Made by a program: the position numbers and the translations under genes. Shown piece by piece: positions 32,199 through 41,985 of a stretch of 64,000 bases of DNA (position 1 is the first letter of the stretch; every line of letters starts with the position of its first letter). Source of the DNA: an uncultured Candidatus Saccharibacteria bacterium (GTDB lineage: Bacteria; Patescibacteriota; Saccharimonadia; Saccharimonadales; Saccharimonadaceae); NCBI GenBank assembly GCA_948477625.1, contig CAOLNK010000001.1, forward strand, positions 62,001 through 126,000, written 5' to 3'. The notes under the pieces are model-generated. The model did not search any database and was not told the origin of the DNA. It saw only the letters and a list, made by a program, of their open reading frames with translations.

Positions 32199-34409
32199 AT
32201 GGATGCAATTCTAGGAGGTTTAAACCCAGCCCAGCGCGAGGCGGTCGAAACTTTGACTGGCCCAGTGTTGGTTTTGGCTGGTGCGGGCTCTGGCAAGACT
32301 AAGGTTCTCACCCACCGCATTGCCAACTTGATTGCACGCGGTACGCGCCCTGACCAAATTTTAGCTGTTACTTTTACCAACAAGGCCGCTACCGAAATGC
32401 GCCGTCGCCTCTGGGGGCTGCTCGAGCGCCAGCGTGAAGATGTGGTTGGTCGCCAAGATTTGCAAGATAATTACGTGCTCAAATTTAGCCAAGCCGCTGG
32501 AGTAGCGCCGTCGCCAAATGCAGATGTACCTCGAAACTTCATGCCCTATATGGGAACTTTTCACGGGATTTGTGTGCGACTTTTGCGCATCGAGCACGAA
32601 GCTGCTGGGATTGCACGGAATTTTACGATTTATGATTCAGATGATCAACTTACCTTGATTCGCCGTTTGCTCCGCGAGATGAAACTTACCAAAGACAAAA
32701 GTTTCACTGCCAAAATGATACACGCCCAGATTTCGCACTGGCAGACCATCGGCATGACGCCGGCCGAAGCGCGCAAGGAGGCCTTTTACCCTAATCAAAA
32801 GCAAACCGCCGAAGTTTTTGCACGCTATAACGAGGAAAAACGTGCCGCAGACGCGCTGGATTTTGATGACCTTTTGATTAAAACCGCCAATCTATTGCAA
32901 ACCAATACTGAAGTCCGTCAAAAATGGCAACGCAAATTCCGCCATATTCTGATCGATGAGTATCAGGACACTAACGCCGTGCAATACCGCTTGATTAAAT
33001 ATCTCGTGAATGAGGAGCGCAATATTTGCGTGGTGGGTGATGATTGGCAGTCGATTTACTCTTGGCGTGGTGCCGATTTTACCAACATTCTCAATTTCGA
33101 ACGCGATTTTCCGGGCGCTAAGGTGGTGAAACTTGAGCAAAATTATCGTAGTACAGGCAACATTCTGGCCGCTTCACAGCAGATCATCAATCAAAATAAA
33201 ACCCGCACCAGCAAAACCCTCTTCACCGAATCTGGCAAGGGTAGCCCAATCACGGTTGAAGGTCTCATGGATGAGGCAGGCGAAGCCAATTATGTTGCGC
33301 GCCAAATTATGCGTATAAAGACCCCTGGCCGTCAGTATAGTGATTTTGCTATTCTCTATCGCACTAACGCTCAATCGTATGCTTTTGAAAAAGCCTTCAT
33401 GGCTCTACGCATCCCATATAAAATCATCGGTGGCGTGCGTTTCTACGACCGTAAAGAGGTGAAAGACGTGCTTGCTATTCTTAAACTCCTAGTGAACCCG
33501 CGCGACCGCGTGAGCCTAGAACGTATTGCTAAGAACGTCTTGCCTGGCGTGGGTGCTTCATCGGTAGAGAAGGTCTTTAGCTTCTTCGATGCCAATCCCA
33601 AGATGACCCTGCGCGAGGCGGCTGATGTTCTGAGTGCGCGCGCCAAAGTTTCTTTGCTTCGTGTAGCGAATTTTATTGAACAATATCAAGAACGTATCCA
33701 AGAAACCGACCTTACCGAAGTGTTCGGTGCAGCCGGAGCTGAAATTATGGCTGGGGCCACAGCTCTAGTTTCGCCGGAAGAAATCGTCGAACAAGCCGTC
33801 AAATACTTTGATTTTGCTCATCTGGTACACAGCGAAACTCCCGAAGGTTCCGAGCGTATGCAAAACTTGGAAGTACTCGCCAGTAACGCTAGTGCTTATG
33901 CCTCGATTGACGAATTCTTGGCCGACGCCGCCCTGCTCAGTTCAGCTGACGAAAGCACCGATAAAAACTCCGTTTCACTGATGACCCTACATGCTGCCAA
34001 AGGGCTAGAGTTCCCAGTAGTTTTCATTGTTGGGCTTGAGGAGGGACTTTTCCCCAGTAGTCGAGCCGGCGAATCTGAGGAAGACTTGGAAGAGGAACGT
34101 CGCTTGGCCTACGTCGGTATGACTCGTGCCATGAAAGACCTCTTCCTTACCTTCGCTAGCTCGCGCTACGCTTTTGGTGGACGCAACTATAACGCCCCCT
34201 CGCAATTTTTACTCGAACTTGGCTATAATCCTTATGGTTCGGGCGGTTTTGGTGAATCTGGTGCTTTTGATGTAGAGATTAGTAATGTCGATGCTGGTGC
34301 GCCCGGGATCTTCGGCGGCGACCCAGACGGGGAATTTAGTGACTTCAGTAGTGATTTAAGCTCAGATTTTGACCCATTCCCAGACGACGTCCCGGTATTT
34401 GAGGGCTGA
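32199..34409 (+). CDS. UvrD/PcrA-type superfamily 1 DNA helicase
   Basis: 736 aa from the ATG at 32199, chosen because TATAAT at 32187-32192 ends 6 nt before it; an in-frame start at 32166 precedes the promoter. It has the Q-motif region LNPAQREAV, Walker A AGAGSGKT, motif Ia FTNKAATEM, Walker B ILIDEYQDTN, motif III VVGDDWQSIYSWRGAD, motif IV EQNYRS, motif V LMTLHAAKGLEFPVVF and motif VI EERRLAYVGMTRA. This 3'-5' helicase acts in nucleotide-excision and mismatch repair, in line with uvrA in the window. The C terminus is acidic. Confidence 0.95.
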   Translation: MDAILGGLNPAQREAVETLTGPVLVLAGAGSGKTKVLTHRIANLIARGTRPDQILAVTFTNKAATEMRRRLWGLLERQREDVVGRQDLQDNYVLKFSQAAGVAPSPNADVPRNFMPYMGTFHGICVRLLRIEHEAAGIARNFTIYDSDDQLTLIRRLLREMKLTKDKSFTAKMIHAQISHWQTIGMTPAEARKEAFYPNQKQTAEVFARYNEEKRAADALDFDDLLIKTANLLQTNTEVRQKWQRKFRHILIDEYQDTNAVQYRLIKYLVNEERNICVVGDDWQSIYSWRGADFTNILNFERDFPGAKVVKLEQNYRSTGNILAASQQIINQNKTRTSKTLFTESGKGSPITVEGLMDEAGEANYVARQIMRIKTPGRQYSDFAILYRTNAQSYAFEKAFMALRIPYKIIGGVRFYDRKEVKDVLAILKLLVNPRDRVSLERIAKNVLPGVGASSVEKVFSFFDANPKMTLREAADVLSARAKVSLLRVANFIEQYQERIQETDLTEVFGAAGAEIMAGATALVSPEEIVEQAVKYFDFAHLVHSETPEGSERMQNLEVLASNASAYASIDEFLADAALLSSADESTDKNSVSLMTLHAAKGLEFPVVFIVGLEEGLFPSSRAGESEEDLEEERRLAYVGMTRAMKDLFLTFASSRYAFGGRNYNAPSQFLLELGYNPYGSGGFGESGAFDVEISNVDAGAPGIFGGDPDGEFSDFSSDLSSDFDPFPDDVPVFEG

Positions 34410-34441
34410 TGCGGGAAAGGTCTGTTATAAGCATAAGACTA

Positions 34442-34470
34442 TTGACAATTTGGCTTATCTTTGCTATAAT
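34442..34470 (+). promoter_or_regulatory. Consensus promoter of the Rpf-like gene
   Basis: TTGACA, a 17-nt spacer ending TTTGC, then TATAAT. The -10 ends 9 nt before the ATG at 34480. Confidence 0.85.
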
Positions 34471-34479
34471 AGGGGTGCA

Positions 34480-35553
34480 ATGATTAAATTGCAATCAAGA
34501 ATCAGAGATTTTTGCTGCTTAGTACTGATTGGGCTAATTGGCATATTTTTGGCGTTTAGCTGTTTTTTGCGGCCAGGCGCAGCTTTTGCCGATGATGAAA
34601 CCTCTGACGATACGATGCATTTTGTCACAATCTACGATGATGGCGCTGAATTGACAGTAAAAACCGCCGCTCCCACTGTAAAAGATGTTTTGGAGCGTGC
34701 TGAAATCAGTATCAACGATGCGGATTTGGTGGAGCCTGCGCTGGATTCTGTAATTACTAGCGATGATTACAATATCAATATCCATCGCGCCCGCCCGGCG
34801 CTGGTGATTGACGGCATGAACCGGCGATATGTGATGACGGCTAGTTTTGACCCCAAAACTATTGTGCGCGAAGCTGGTTTGACAGTCTATGATGGAGACG
34901 AGATTATAATTGACGTTAATCGTAGTTTTCTAGAAGCTGGTGCAGTTTCAACCTACCGTGTAGAACGCAACGGCGGGCGTACGTTGACAATTGAGGAGAG
35001 TATCCCCTATGCCACCGAAACGCGTTATGATTATAACTTAGCCAAGGGCGAGCGTCAGTTAGAACAACCAGGAGAGGATGGTCGTCGTCTCAGTATCTAT
35101 GAAGTAAAATTTGAGAACAATGTGGAAGTCTCGCGCGAGCTGATTTCTGAAGAAACGGTGCTGGAACCGGTGCCAGAGATTATTGTCGTGGGCGCCAAAG
35201 CTACTATCCCACCAGAGCGGGCACAGTGTGCTAATTGGGCACGCGAAGCTGGCGTGGCTGAAGAAGATTTGCAAGTGGCACTAGATTTGATTTACCACGA
35301 ATCAGGCTGTCGCTATAATGCCAAGAACTCTAGCTCCGGCGCCTATGGTATTCCACAGGCTTTGCCAGGTAACAAAATGGCCACCAAGGGTGACGACTGG
35401 GAAACAAATCCGGTAACACAAATTCGCTGGATGATTGATTATGTGAATGGACGTTATGGTGGTTGGCAACAAGCAATGAATTTCTGGCGGTGCTTGGGTA
35501 CTTGTAGTTCCAAGAATGGCACTGTCAACAACAAGGCGTCTTATTGGTACTAA
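34480..35553 (+). CDS. Rpf-like secreted protein: DUF348 + G5 + lytic transglycosylase domain
   Basis: 357 aa from the ATG at 34480; upstream extension into the helicase gene is rejected. A signal peptide or anchor (about residues 8-37) is followed by two DUF348-type repeats (TVKDVLERAEI; TIVREAGLTVYDGDEI), a G5-type stretch (IPYATETRYDYNLAKGE) and a C-terminal transglycosylase-like domain with HESGCRYNAKNSSSGAYGIPQ, whose Glu is the expected catalytic acid. The layout matches actinobacterial RpfB-type resuscitation-promoting factors. It would cut peptidoglycan, its own or that of an actinobacterial host. Confidence 0.88.
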   Translation: MIKLQSRIRDFCCLVLIGLIGIFLAFSCFLRPGAAFADDETSDDTMHFVTIYDDGAELTVKTAAPTVKDVLERAEISINDADLVEPALDSVITSDDYNINIHRARPALVIDGMNRRYVMTASFDPKTIVREAGLTVYDGDEIIIDVNRSFLEAGAVSTYRVERNGGRTLTIEESIPYATETRYDYNLAKGERQLEQPGEDGRRLSIYEVKFENNVEVSRELISEETVLEPVPEIIVVGAKATIPPERAQCANWAREAGVAEEDLQVALDLIYHESGCRYNAKNSSSGAYGIPQALPGNKMATKGDDWETNPVTQIRWMIDYVNGRYGGWQQAMNFWRCLGTCSSKNGTVNNKASYWY

Positions 35554-35556
35554 ACC

Positions 35557-36330
35557 ATGAAAAACAATAAGTCTCTCGGGCAACATTGGCTGAAAAATCG
35601 GGGAATTTTGGATGAGATTGCTGATTTGGCGAGCGTTGGCTTGGATAAGGATACGCTTTGCGTGGAAATTGGCCCAGGGCTGGGGACACTAACTTCGAGC
35701 CTTTTGCGCCGGTTTTCGCAGGTGATCGCAGTGGAGTATGACGAGAAATTGGCGGAGAATTTGCTTAAATCTTTTCCGGGCAAAAATTTGCAAGTTGTGC
35801 ATGGCGATATCTTGCAGACTGATTTAGCCGAATTAGCAAAAGATAAACCCTATGTAGCAGTAGGGAACATTCCGTATTATATTACCTCACCGATTGTGCG
35901 TATGTTGATTGCTGTGACGCCCCTACCAGAGCGGATTGTACTTTTGATGCAAAAGGAAGTAGCGCAGCGCATTGCGGCCGAGCCGGGGGATCATAGCCTG
36001 TTGTCGCTCTATGTGCAGAATCAGGCTGAAGTTGAACTTGGACCGGTGGTGAAGGCTGAGGAGTTTACCCCACCACCAAAAGTTGATAGTCAGGTGATTG
36101 CCCTGACGCCGTTAAAAGAGGCACAAATTTCGGCAGCAGCGCTCATGCTGGCTAGTCGAGGTTTTTCTAACCCGCGTAAAAAACTTAGTGCTAATTTGGC
36201 TAATGCTGAGTGCACAAAAGCGGATTGGGAAAACATTTTACAACAGTGTAGGATCAATCCGGCTGCACGGGCGCAAGATTTGGACTTGTGGGATTGGCAA
36301 GAATTAAACGATTTTATGAAAAAGACTTGA
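35557..36330 (+). CDS. rsmA: 16S rRNA dimethyladenosine transferase
   Basis: 257 aa SAM-dependent methyltransferase that dimethylates the two adenosines in the helix 45 loop of 16S rRNA. It has LGQHWLKN at the N terminus, motif I EIGPGLGTLT, VEYDEKL, GDILQTD, the catalytic NIPYYITSP and PPPKVDS. It starts 3 nt after the Rpf-like stop, so it is in the same operon. Standard length for the family. Confidence 0.96.
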   Translation: MKNNKSLGQHWLKNRGILDEIADLASVGLDKDTLCVEIGPGLGTLTSSLLRRFSQVIAVEYDEKLAENLLKSFPGKNLQVVHGDILQTDLAELAKDKPYVAVGNIPYYITSPIVRMLIAVTPLPERIVLLMQKEVAQRIAAEPGDHSLLSLYVQNQAEVELGPVVKAEEFTPPPKVDSQVIALTPLKEAQISAAALMLASRGFSNPRKKLSANLANAECTKADWENILQQCRINPAARAQDLDLWDWQELNDFMKKT

Positions 36331-36355
36331 TAAAATCAAGCATAAGCGCTAAAAT
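36327..36355 (+). promoter_or_regulatory. Promoter of the 352-aa gene
   Basis: TTGATA, a 17-nt spacer and TAAAAT, overlapping the rsmA stop codon. A GGGAGG ribosome-binding site precedes the ATG at 36418. Confidence 0.6.
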
Positions 36356-36417
36356 AATAACAAACTGTATATTAAATTAACATAACGCACAGGAAACACG
36401 CAAAAAGGGAGGCAAAA

Positions 36418-37476
36418 ATGAACCCTGAAGACAACAATCTAAATCCAAATCCGGGCACACCAGGGGCCGGGATGACTAATGAGCCACTTGGAGCCGGTGG
36501 TTTGACGATGGCTGATGGTTTAGCCTCAGCTCAAGATAATTTAACGTCAGCTGGTCTAGCGGCCAGCACCGGTGAAGGCGTCATGGATTTGAACCAACTT
36601 GGGGCTACTGCTCCTGAAGCCGTAATGACTCCACCGATTGATGAGCCTTTGATTCCAGCCGCACCCGTGCCAGGATCAATTGGTAGCGTGACTTCCGTGC
36701 CACCAGTAAATACCGATCCGATGGCTGGTGCGATGCCGACTGAGTCGACAGTGACTGCTGGTGCTGTACCTGTGGCGGAGCCTGCTCCAGCTCCATACAA
36801 TCCCTTTGCGCAAACTACAACGGCGGCTCATACCGCCCCAGCTCCAGAGCCAACTGCGGCTGGCATAACGCCAAACCCGACCTTTCAGCCTGCTGTGCCG
36901 CCAAAGGCTAAGATGAAACTAAGCCCTTTGATGCTTGCTCTTTGTGCTGTTTCAGGTATCCTGCTGATTGCTACGATTGTGCTTGCTGTGTTGTTGGTCA
37001 ATGCAAACAACAATCCTAAGATTGTTTACGTCCCTCAAACTCCAAACGAAGAATCTAACGCTCGTATTGAAATGCTGACTTGCTCGCGTGAAAGCGATTT
37101 TGCTGGCTATGCTGGTACAGAAGAACCAGCGATGGGCTCCGAGACAATCACTGCTAGCTATACCAACAACGAACTTCGCGCTGTGACTATGGAATATGCA
37201 ATGCGTTTTGCCGATGAAGGCGCAGCTAGCGTTGCTCAGGCCAACTTTGTTGCTGAACAGGCCGAATTGCTTTCTAGCATTAGTAATTCCTTCGCTGTTG
37301 ATTATGATTTGAATGGCAGCAATCTTGATATCACGATTGCTTCTGGGCGTGATGCTTTTGCCGAAACCGACGCCTCTACTTTGATGTATGGTTTGGGCAA
37401 TGGTAATTCTTCCGTGTCACTAGACTCAGTGCGTAATTTATACGAAAGCGCTGGGTTTATCTGCTCAGTTGAATAA
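36418..37476 (+). CDS. Pro/Ala-rich membrane protein of unknown function
   Basis: 352 aa. A long N-terminal low-complexity region rich in Pro, Ala, Gly and Thr (about residues 1-160) probably lies in the cytoplasm. One transmembrane helix (about 165-195) follows, then an extracytoplasmic alpha/beta domain of about 150 residues with two Cys. The domain order recalls signal-sensing or surface anchoring proteins of other CPR genomes. No named family is recognised. Confidence 0.7.
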   Translation: MNPEDNNLNPNPGTPGAGMTNEPLGAGGLTMADGLASAQDNLTSAGLAASTGEGVMDLNQLGATAPEAVMTPPIDEPLIPAAPVPGSIGSVTSVPPVNTDPMAGAMPTESTVTAGAVPVAEPAPAPYNPFAQTTTAAHTAPAPEPTAAGITPNPTFQPAVPPKAKMKLSPLMLALCAVSGILLIATIVLAVLLVNANNNPKIVYVPQTPNEESNARIEMLTCSRESDFAGYAGTEEPAMGSETITASYTNNELRAVTMEYAMRFADEGAASVAQANFVAEQAELLSSISNSFAVDYDLNGSNLDITIASGRDAFAETDASTLMYGLGNGNSSVSLDSVRNLYESAGFICSVE

Positions 37477-37485
37477 GTAATCTCA

Positions 37486-37514
37486 AAACAGGCTATTCCG
37501 GTAGCCTGTTTTTT
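37486..37514 (+). terminator. Rho-independent terminator
   Basis: AAACAGGCTA/TAGCCTGTT stem followed by six T. The metG promoter begins directly behind it. Confidence 0.9.
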
Positions 37515-37533
37515 GTGCTATAATTACATTATT

Positions 37534-38955
37534 ATGTCAAAAGTTTATATTTGTACCGCAATCCCTTACGTCAATGGCAATCCTCATATCGGGCACGCTA
37601 TGGACTATCTTTTGTCAGATGCTTATGCGCGGTTTCGCCGTAACTTGGGTGATGAAGTGCGTTTTCAGGTTGGTACAGATGAACATGGTAACAAAGTTTA
37701 TAGTACAGCTCAAAAAAACGGCCTACCAGTTGAAGAATATGCAACGCAGAATTCGCATAAGTTCCAAGATTTCATACAAAAGCTCAATATTAGTTATACT
37801 GACATAATTCGCACAACTGATCCTGAGCACGTGCGCCGTTGTCAAGAAATTTGGCAAAAGTTGTCGCCCCATATCTATTCGGCAGAATACGATGGTTGGT
37901 ATTGTGAGGGTTGTGAACGGTTTATTACGCAAAAGGAATATGAAGAAACAGGCGGTAATTGCCCGGACCACCAGAAGCCCTATGAGCGTTTGACCGAGAA
38001 GAACTACTATCTCCGCATCTCTGATTTTAGAGACGAAATTCGCGCTCAGATTGAAAGTGATCAGATGAAGATTTTGCCAGAGTTCCGCAAGCAAGAAATG
38101 TTACATTTATTGGAAGATACACTCGATATTTCCATTTCTCGCCCTAAGAAACAGCTGAGTTGGGGCGTACCCGTACCTGGTGATGATTCGCAAGTAATGT
38201 ACGTCTGGGTGGACGCTTTATCAAACTATATCACGGTTCTAGGCTACCCCGACCAAGATATCTCTGATTTTTGGCCTGCCACCGCACAATTTGTGGGTAA
38301 AGATATTTTGCGCTTTCATGCTATCACCTGGCCAGCAATTTTACTAGGTCTTGGTTTACCACTTCCGCAAAACTTGGTTTCACACGGGCATGTTCTTAGT
38401 AACGGTCAAAAAATGAGCAAGAGTCTAGGTAACGTGATTGACCCGATAGAAGTCGTAGAACGTCATGGGCTTGAGGCCTTTCGTTATTATTTTTCACGTC
38501 ATATCGATAATTTCATTGATTCAGATTTTACCTGGGAGAAATATGACGAAGCCTATAACAATGAGCTCGCTAACGACCTAGGGAACCTTGTGCAGCGCTT
38601 AGCTACGCTCTGCTCCAAGAACTCTGTTTCTGGCGTTTCAGACGGGCGGGGTGAGCTTGCTCCGGAATATATGACCCTGATGGATAAGTTCGAGTTCGCT
38701 AAGGCATTTGATTATGTCTGGACGCAAGTCCGAGAGTTGAATAAAGATATTGATCAAACTAAACCATGGGAGCTAGTTAAAAAGGGTGAAACGGATAAAG
38801 CACAACAGGTGTTGCGTGAGCTCGTCGTAAAAATAATGCAGACGGCTCAACTACTGGAGCCATTTTTGCCAGGCACTTCCGCTCAAATCTATCAAATCTT
38901 TGGCAATACTGGTATTATCCAGCGTCCAGAGACACCACTATTTCCTAAGGCTTAG
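37534..38955 (+). CDS. metG: Methionyl-tRNA synthetase
   Basis: 473 aa class I synthetase. The HIGH-type motif is NPHIGHAMDYL and the KMSKS loop QKMSKSLGN. A single zinc knuckle (CEGC...C) is followed by YERLTEKNYY. The C-terminal tRNA-binding domain (EMAP/Trbp111-like) of longer MetRS is absent, so this is the short form. The start at 37534 follows TATAAT (37519-37524) by 9 nt; an upstream in-frame start would precede the box. Convergent with the LtaS-like gene, overlapping it by 4 nt. Confidence 0.95.
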   Translation: MSKVYICTAIPYVNGNPHIGHAMDYLLSDAYARFRRNLGDEVRFQVGTDEHGNKVYSTAQKNGLPVEEYATQNSHKFQDFIQKLNISYTDIIRTTDPEHVRRCQEIWQKLSPHIYSAEYDGWYCEGCERFITQKEYEETGGNCPDHQKPYERLTEKNYYLRISDFRDEIRAQIESDQMKILPEFRKQEMLHLLEDTLDISISRPKKQLSWGVPVPGDDSQVMYVWVDALSNYITVLGYPDQDISDFWPATAQFVGKDILRFHAITWPAILLGLGLPLPQNLVSHGHVLSNGQKMSKSLGNVIDPIEVVERHGLEAFRYYFSRHIDNFIDSDFTWEKYDEAYNNELANDLGNLVQRLATLCSKNSVSGVSDGRGELAPEYMTLMDKFEFAKAFDYVWTQVRELNKDIDQTKPWELVKKGETDKAQQVLRELVVKIMQTAQLLEPFLPGTSAQIYQIFGNTGIIQRPETPLFPKA

Positions 38956-40907
38956 TTTTCTTTAGCCCAATAGCGTTCGCCGCTCAATATATCATAGTTC
39001 ACTAATTCGTAAGCGCGCATTATGTCATTATCTACCGGAGATTTGCTCTCAAGATAAGTGCGTGCTAAAATCGGCTCCACTGCGCACACTTCATCCAAAA
39101 GATACATCAACGTTGGTTTTTTAACGTCTAGTAAATTATAGAGTGCATTTACCAAACAATTAGGTGTGGTGGTTGGCAAGTCGACATTGCCAGTCTTAAT
39201 TTCCAGCCCTTGCTTAGCATATTGCTGTTTAATCTCCTTCTCGGTGTATAGCTCATTCTCCAAATCAAAATTATCATAAATAAAATATGGAGTTATGTGT
39301 GCTAAATCAGTATCAACTTTGTCTGGCGAAGTCATATAAGCTCCAAGAATACCAGCCGCATGGTCTCCAAACCATAGAACCACAGTTTTTTCATTTAGCT
39401 TATCTAATTCTTTGATAAAATCGCCCAAGTACTTATCCGCATTGTGTAGGCTTTGAAAACTATGTTCTAGAGCTTCATTGGGAAATTCTCCCGTAATCTT
39501 GTAATCTAATTGCGTGTACCCTGCAGTGTCATATGGCGTATGATTCTGCATAGTTGAAGCACCAATCAGTTGCGGCTCATCAGAATTCTCCAAAATGTCC
39601 AAAATTTGTTGATAAATCGAACTATCGCTAAGATAGCCTTGACCATTTTCTAATTCATCATAATCCAGCTTATAAATATCAATAAATTTCTCAAAACCGA
39701 GTTTTGGATAAACAATGTTACGCTTATAAACACTTCCATCAAAACCATGAATCGCAAGAGTTCTGAAGTCGTTATCCAAAGCCCAACTTGCTACACTATC
39801 TAAAGCTGGTAACTTCGGAACGGTATTAATGTATTGCATGCTATTTGCCCAGTAATTCGACAACCCAGTGAACATTTCGAATTCAACGTTGGCCGTACCG
39901 CCACCGTATTCTGGAGAATACATATACCCACTGGGATACTTTTCAAACAGTTTACGGAGATTAGGTAACGGATCCCCACCTGTATGGGGATAATGTTTTG
40001 CTAAAACTTCAGGGTCGTAAAAAGTTTCATCCAGAACGATGATAATATTGTCCGCCACATCGCCAATATCCTTACGTGTAGTATCGGATTCTTTTGTAGC
40101 AGTGTACTTCTCATAAATCTCTTTTATACGAAGCTCATTATAATCATCGGGCTGCTCCATCTCGAGCCCACCGAGGTTATAGAGAAAGCCAATCAAAAAA
40201 CCATTCTTCTGGTAATTTCCAGCTTGATTCCAACTAATGAAGTCGGTGTCCATTATTTTTACATATTGATCGCCAGTCTGCTTGTGGTGCACAATAAAAC
40301 TCGTTGTCATCATCAGCGCAACCGCTGAAAGCAGAGCAAACGTAGTACGTGGGATAATTGACCATCGTTGCCACCGCGGCATACCAACCGTATCGCGGCC
40401 GATATGCTTACGCGCATAGTATTCTAGCATTCCGCTACCAACTAAAATGAAAATTACACCTAGTACTAGCCGTCCGATTCCCCAAACATCAACAAATCCC
40501 GCCACCTCACCTAGGTTACTAGCCATTTGAAAATCTTCTGGTAGGAGTGGGGCTTGCCTGGCTTTATACTTCTCCATGTTTATGTATGTTATGATGCTAA
40601 TAATTGCAAAAGTTAGACCGGTGCCAAAGAACGTACACCAACAAAGGGAGACTATAAAACTCAAAATCAAAAATAAGAGCATGCAACTATACCAAAAAAC
40701 CAATGGGTTTGATAGTATCCACTCCCATGTTGCATCAATATCGTTCATACGATGGCGCACCTCAATAAACCATGCAAATAGTACAGAAATAGCCATTAAA
40801 AAAACAACCGACAGCAGAACTCTTAGGCATCCTGGCATAGTATGACGTTTGCTGATGTGCGATTTTGAAGAATCTGCATCTATTTGTTTGGGTATGTTCT
40901 TAGCCAT
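38952..40907 (-). CDS. LtaS-like membrane sulfatase/phosphoglycerol transferase
   Basis: 651 aa from the ATG at 40907, where TATAAT ends 6 nt upstream on the minus strand; a longer frame to 41066 starts inside the aquaporin gene. Five or so N-terminal transmembrane helices precede an alkaline-phosphatase-fold ectodomain with VLDETFYDP (metal Glu), GGGTANVEFEMFTG (nucleophile Thr), HGFDGSVYKRN and WFGDHAAG (metal Asp/His). LtaS-family enzymes polymerise glycerol phosphate on lipoteichoic acid or decorate surface polymers. Confidence 0.9.
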   Translation of the reverse strand: MAKNIPKQIDADSSKSHISKRHTMPGCLRVLLSVVFLMAISVLFAWFIEVRHRMNDIDATWEWILSNPLVFWYSCMLLFLILSFIVSLCWCTFFGTGLTFAIISIITYINMEKYKARQAPLLPEDFQMASNLGEVAGFVDVWGIGRLVLGVIFILVGSGMLEYYARKHIGRDTVGMPRWQRWSIIPRTTFALLSAVALMMTTSFIVHHKQTGDQYVKIMDTDFISWNQAGNYQKNGFLIGFLYNLGGLEMEQPDDYNELRIKEIYEKYTATKESDTTRKDIGDVADNIIIVLDETFYDPEVLAKHYPHTGGDPLPNLRKLFEKYPSGYMYSPEYGGGTANVEFEMFTGLSNYWANSMQYINTVPKLPALDSVASWALDNDFRTLAIHGFDGSVYKRNIVYPKLGFEKFIDIYKLDYDELENGQGYLSDSSIYQQILDILENSDEPQLIGASTMQNHTPYDTAGYTQLDYKITGEFPNEALEHSFQSLHNADKYLGDFIKELDKLNEKTVVLWFGDHAAGILGAYMTSPDKVDTDLAHITPYFIYDNFDLENELYTEKEIKQQYAKQGLEIKTGNVDLPTTTPNCLVNALYNLLDVKKPTLMYLLDEVCAVEPILARTYLESKSPVDNDIMRAYELVNYDILSGERYWAKEN

Positions 40908-40934
40908 AAGACTATTATAGCATATCTTCGCTAC

Positions 40935-40965
40935 AAAAAGTGATACCTCCTCGGAGGTATCACCT
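40935..40965 (-). terminator. Terminator of the aquaporin-like gene (minus strand)
   Basis: AGTGATACCTCC/GGAGGTATCACCT stem with a T run on the minus strand. It lies between the aquaporin stop and the LtaS-like promoter. Confidence 0.85.
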
Positions 40966-40983
40966 AAGCTAATCTGGTTAGCC

Positions 40984-41889
40984 TTATTTATCGCAGACGC
41001 AGTCATCTTCGCAAAGATAACCACCGGCCGAAAGTTTAGTTGCAACATCAGCAATGTAGAAGCCAATCACGCCACCAACCATTGGAAAGACCACGTAAGC
41101 CGCCAAGGCAAGGCCGGCCATACCGAGCAACTCACCGATACCGTCAGCAGTAGTTGGCAAAATTTGATACATCAAAGCTGCAGCTGGGTTAAAAATGAAG
41201 CTATCAGCAAGACCGAAGTAACCATTAGCAATGATTGTAGCAACAACAATAACAAGCGTCATGGCACCAGCGATTGCAAAAGCAAAAGTTAACGGGTTCT
41301 TGCGGACGTAGCGCAAAGTCCGGGCGAAACAGAACGCAATAATAACTGCGCCGAGGAGCTCAACCAGAGCCACGACCCAGAAAGTTTCACCGGTAACCTC
41401 TTCCATCATTGGCAATTCACCAACCGTGCCGCTGCTGAGGCGAAAAGCGTTGATAATAATCAATCCAATCCAGGCACCAAGTACTTGTGCCAAGATATAC
41501 AAAACGCCACGAATAGCAGACATGCGACGAGTAGCCATCATGCCAACCGTAATGATTGGGTTAAGGTTAGCGCCGGACAAACCAGCCATCATAACATACA
41601 CCGCAACTACGGCGAAAATTAGATAAAGTGGTTGCGCCAAGCCCAAAGTGAGCAGGAGCATCACAATCATCATAGTACCGAGCAACTCAGCAATCAGAGC
41701 GCCCCAAATCCGTGGTGACTTAAAAATAGTTAATATATTTTCGTTCTTGTCGCACTTGCGAGCGAAGAAGCCCTTGAGAGAAGGCTCGGCGCTGGCTGTC
41801 TGGACTGCTGGCGTAGCGAGAGCTTCTTTCTTGGCCTCTGGTTTGGTAGAAGGCTTCTTTGCTACCTTCTTTGGCTTTTGGTTTGCCAT
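40984..41889 (-). CDS. Aquaporin/MIP-family channel with atypical filter
   Basis: 301 aa from the ATG at 41889, behind AAGGAGG. A cytoplasmic Lys/Ala/Pro-rich N-terminal tail (about 55 residues) precedes a six-helix MIP domain. The two pore half-helix motifs are SGANLNPIITVG (NPI in place of NPA) and FIFNPAAALMY. The Arg that normally follows the second NPA is Ala here, so the ar/R selectivity filter is altered and the pore is probably wider or passes other small solutes. A Cys cluster (CEDDCVCDK) ends the protein, a possible metal or disulfide site. Confidence 0.87.
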   Translation of the reverse strand: MANQKPKKVAKKPSTKPEAKKEALATPAVQTASAEPSLKGFFARKCDKNENILTIFKSPRIWGALIAELLGTMMIVMLLLTLGLAQPLYLIFAVVAVYVMMAGLSGANLNPIITVGMMATRRMSAIRGVLYILAQVLGAWIGLIIINAFRLSSGTVGELPMMEEVTGETFWVVALVELLGAVIIAFCFARTLRYVRKNPLTFAFAIAGAMTLVIVVATIIANGYFGLADSFIFNPAAALMYQILPTTADGIGELLGMAGLALAAYVVFPMVGGVIGFYIADVATKLSAGGYLCEDDCVCDK

Positions 41890-41985
41890 TTTTACCTCCT
41901 TAGATAATATTGACCTCATTGTAACACATATATGCTACAATTGTAAGCATGAAGTTAAACATAAGAGATAATTAAAGGATGTTGT

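Noticed and set aside
38952..41066. A 704-aa reading of the LtaS-like gene and similar long overlaps
   Set aside because: The extra part lies inside the aquaporin gene, and the leaderless TATAAT box points to the start at 40907.
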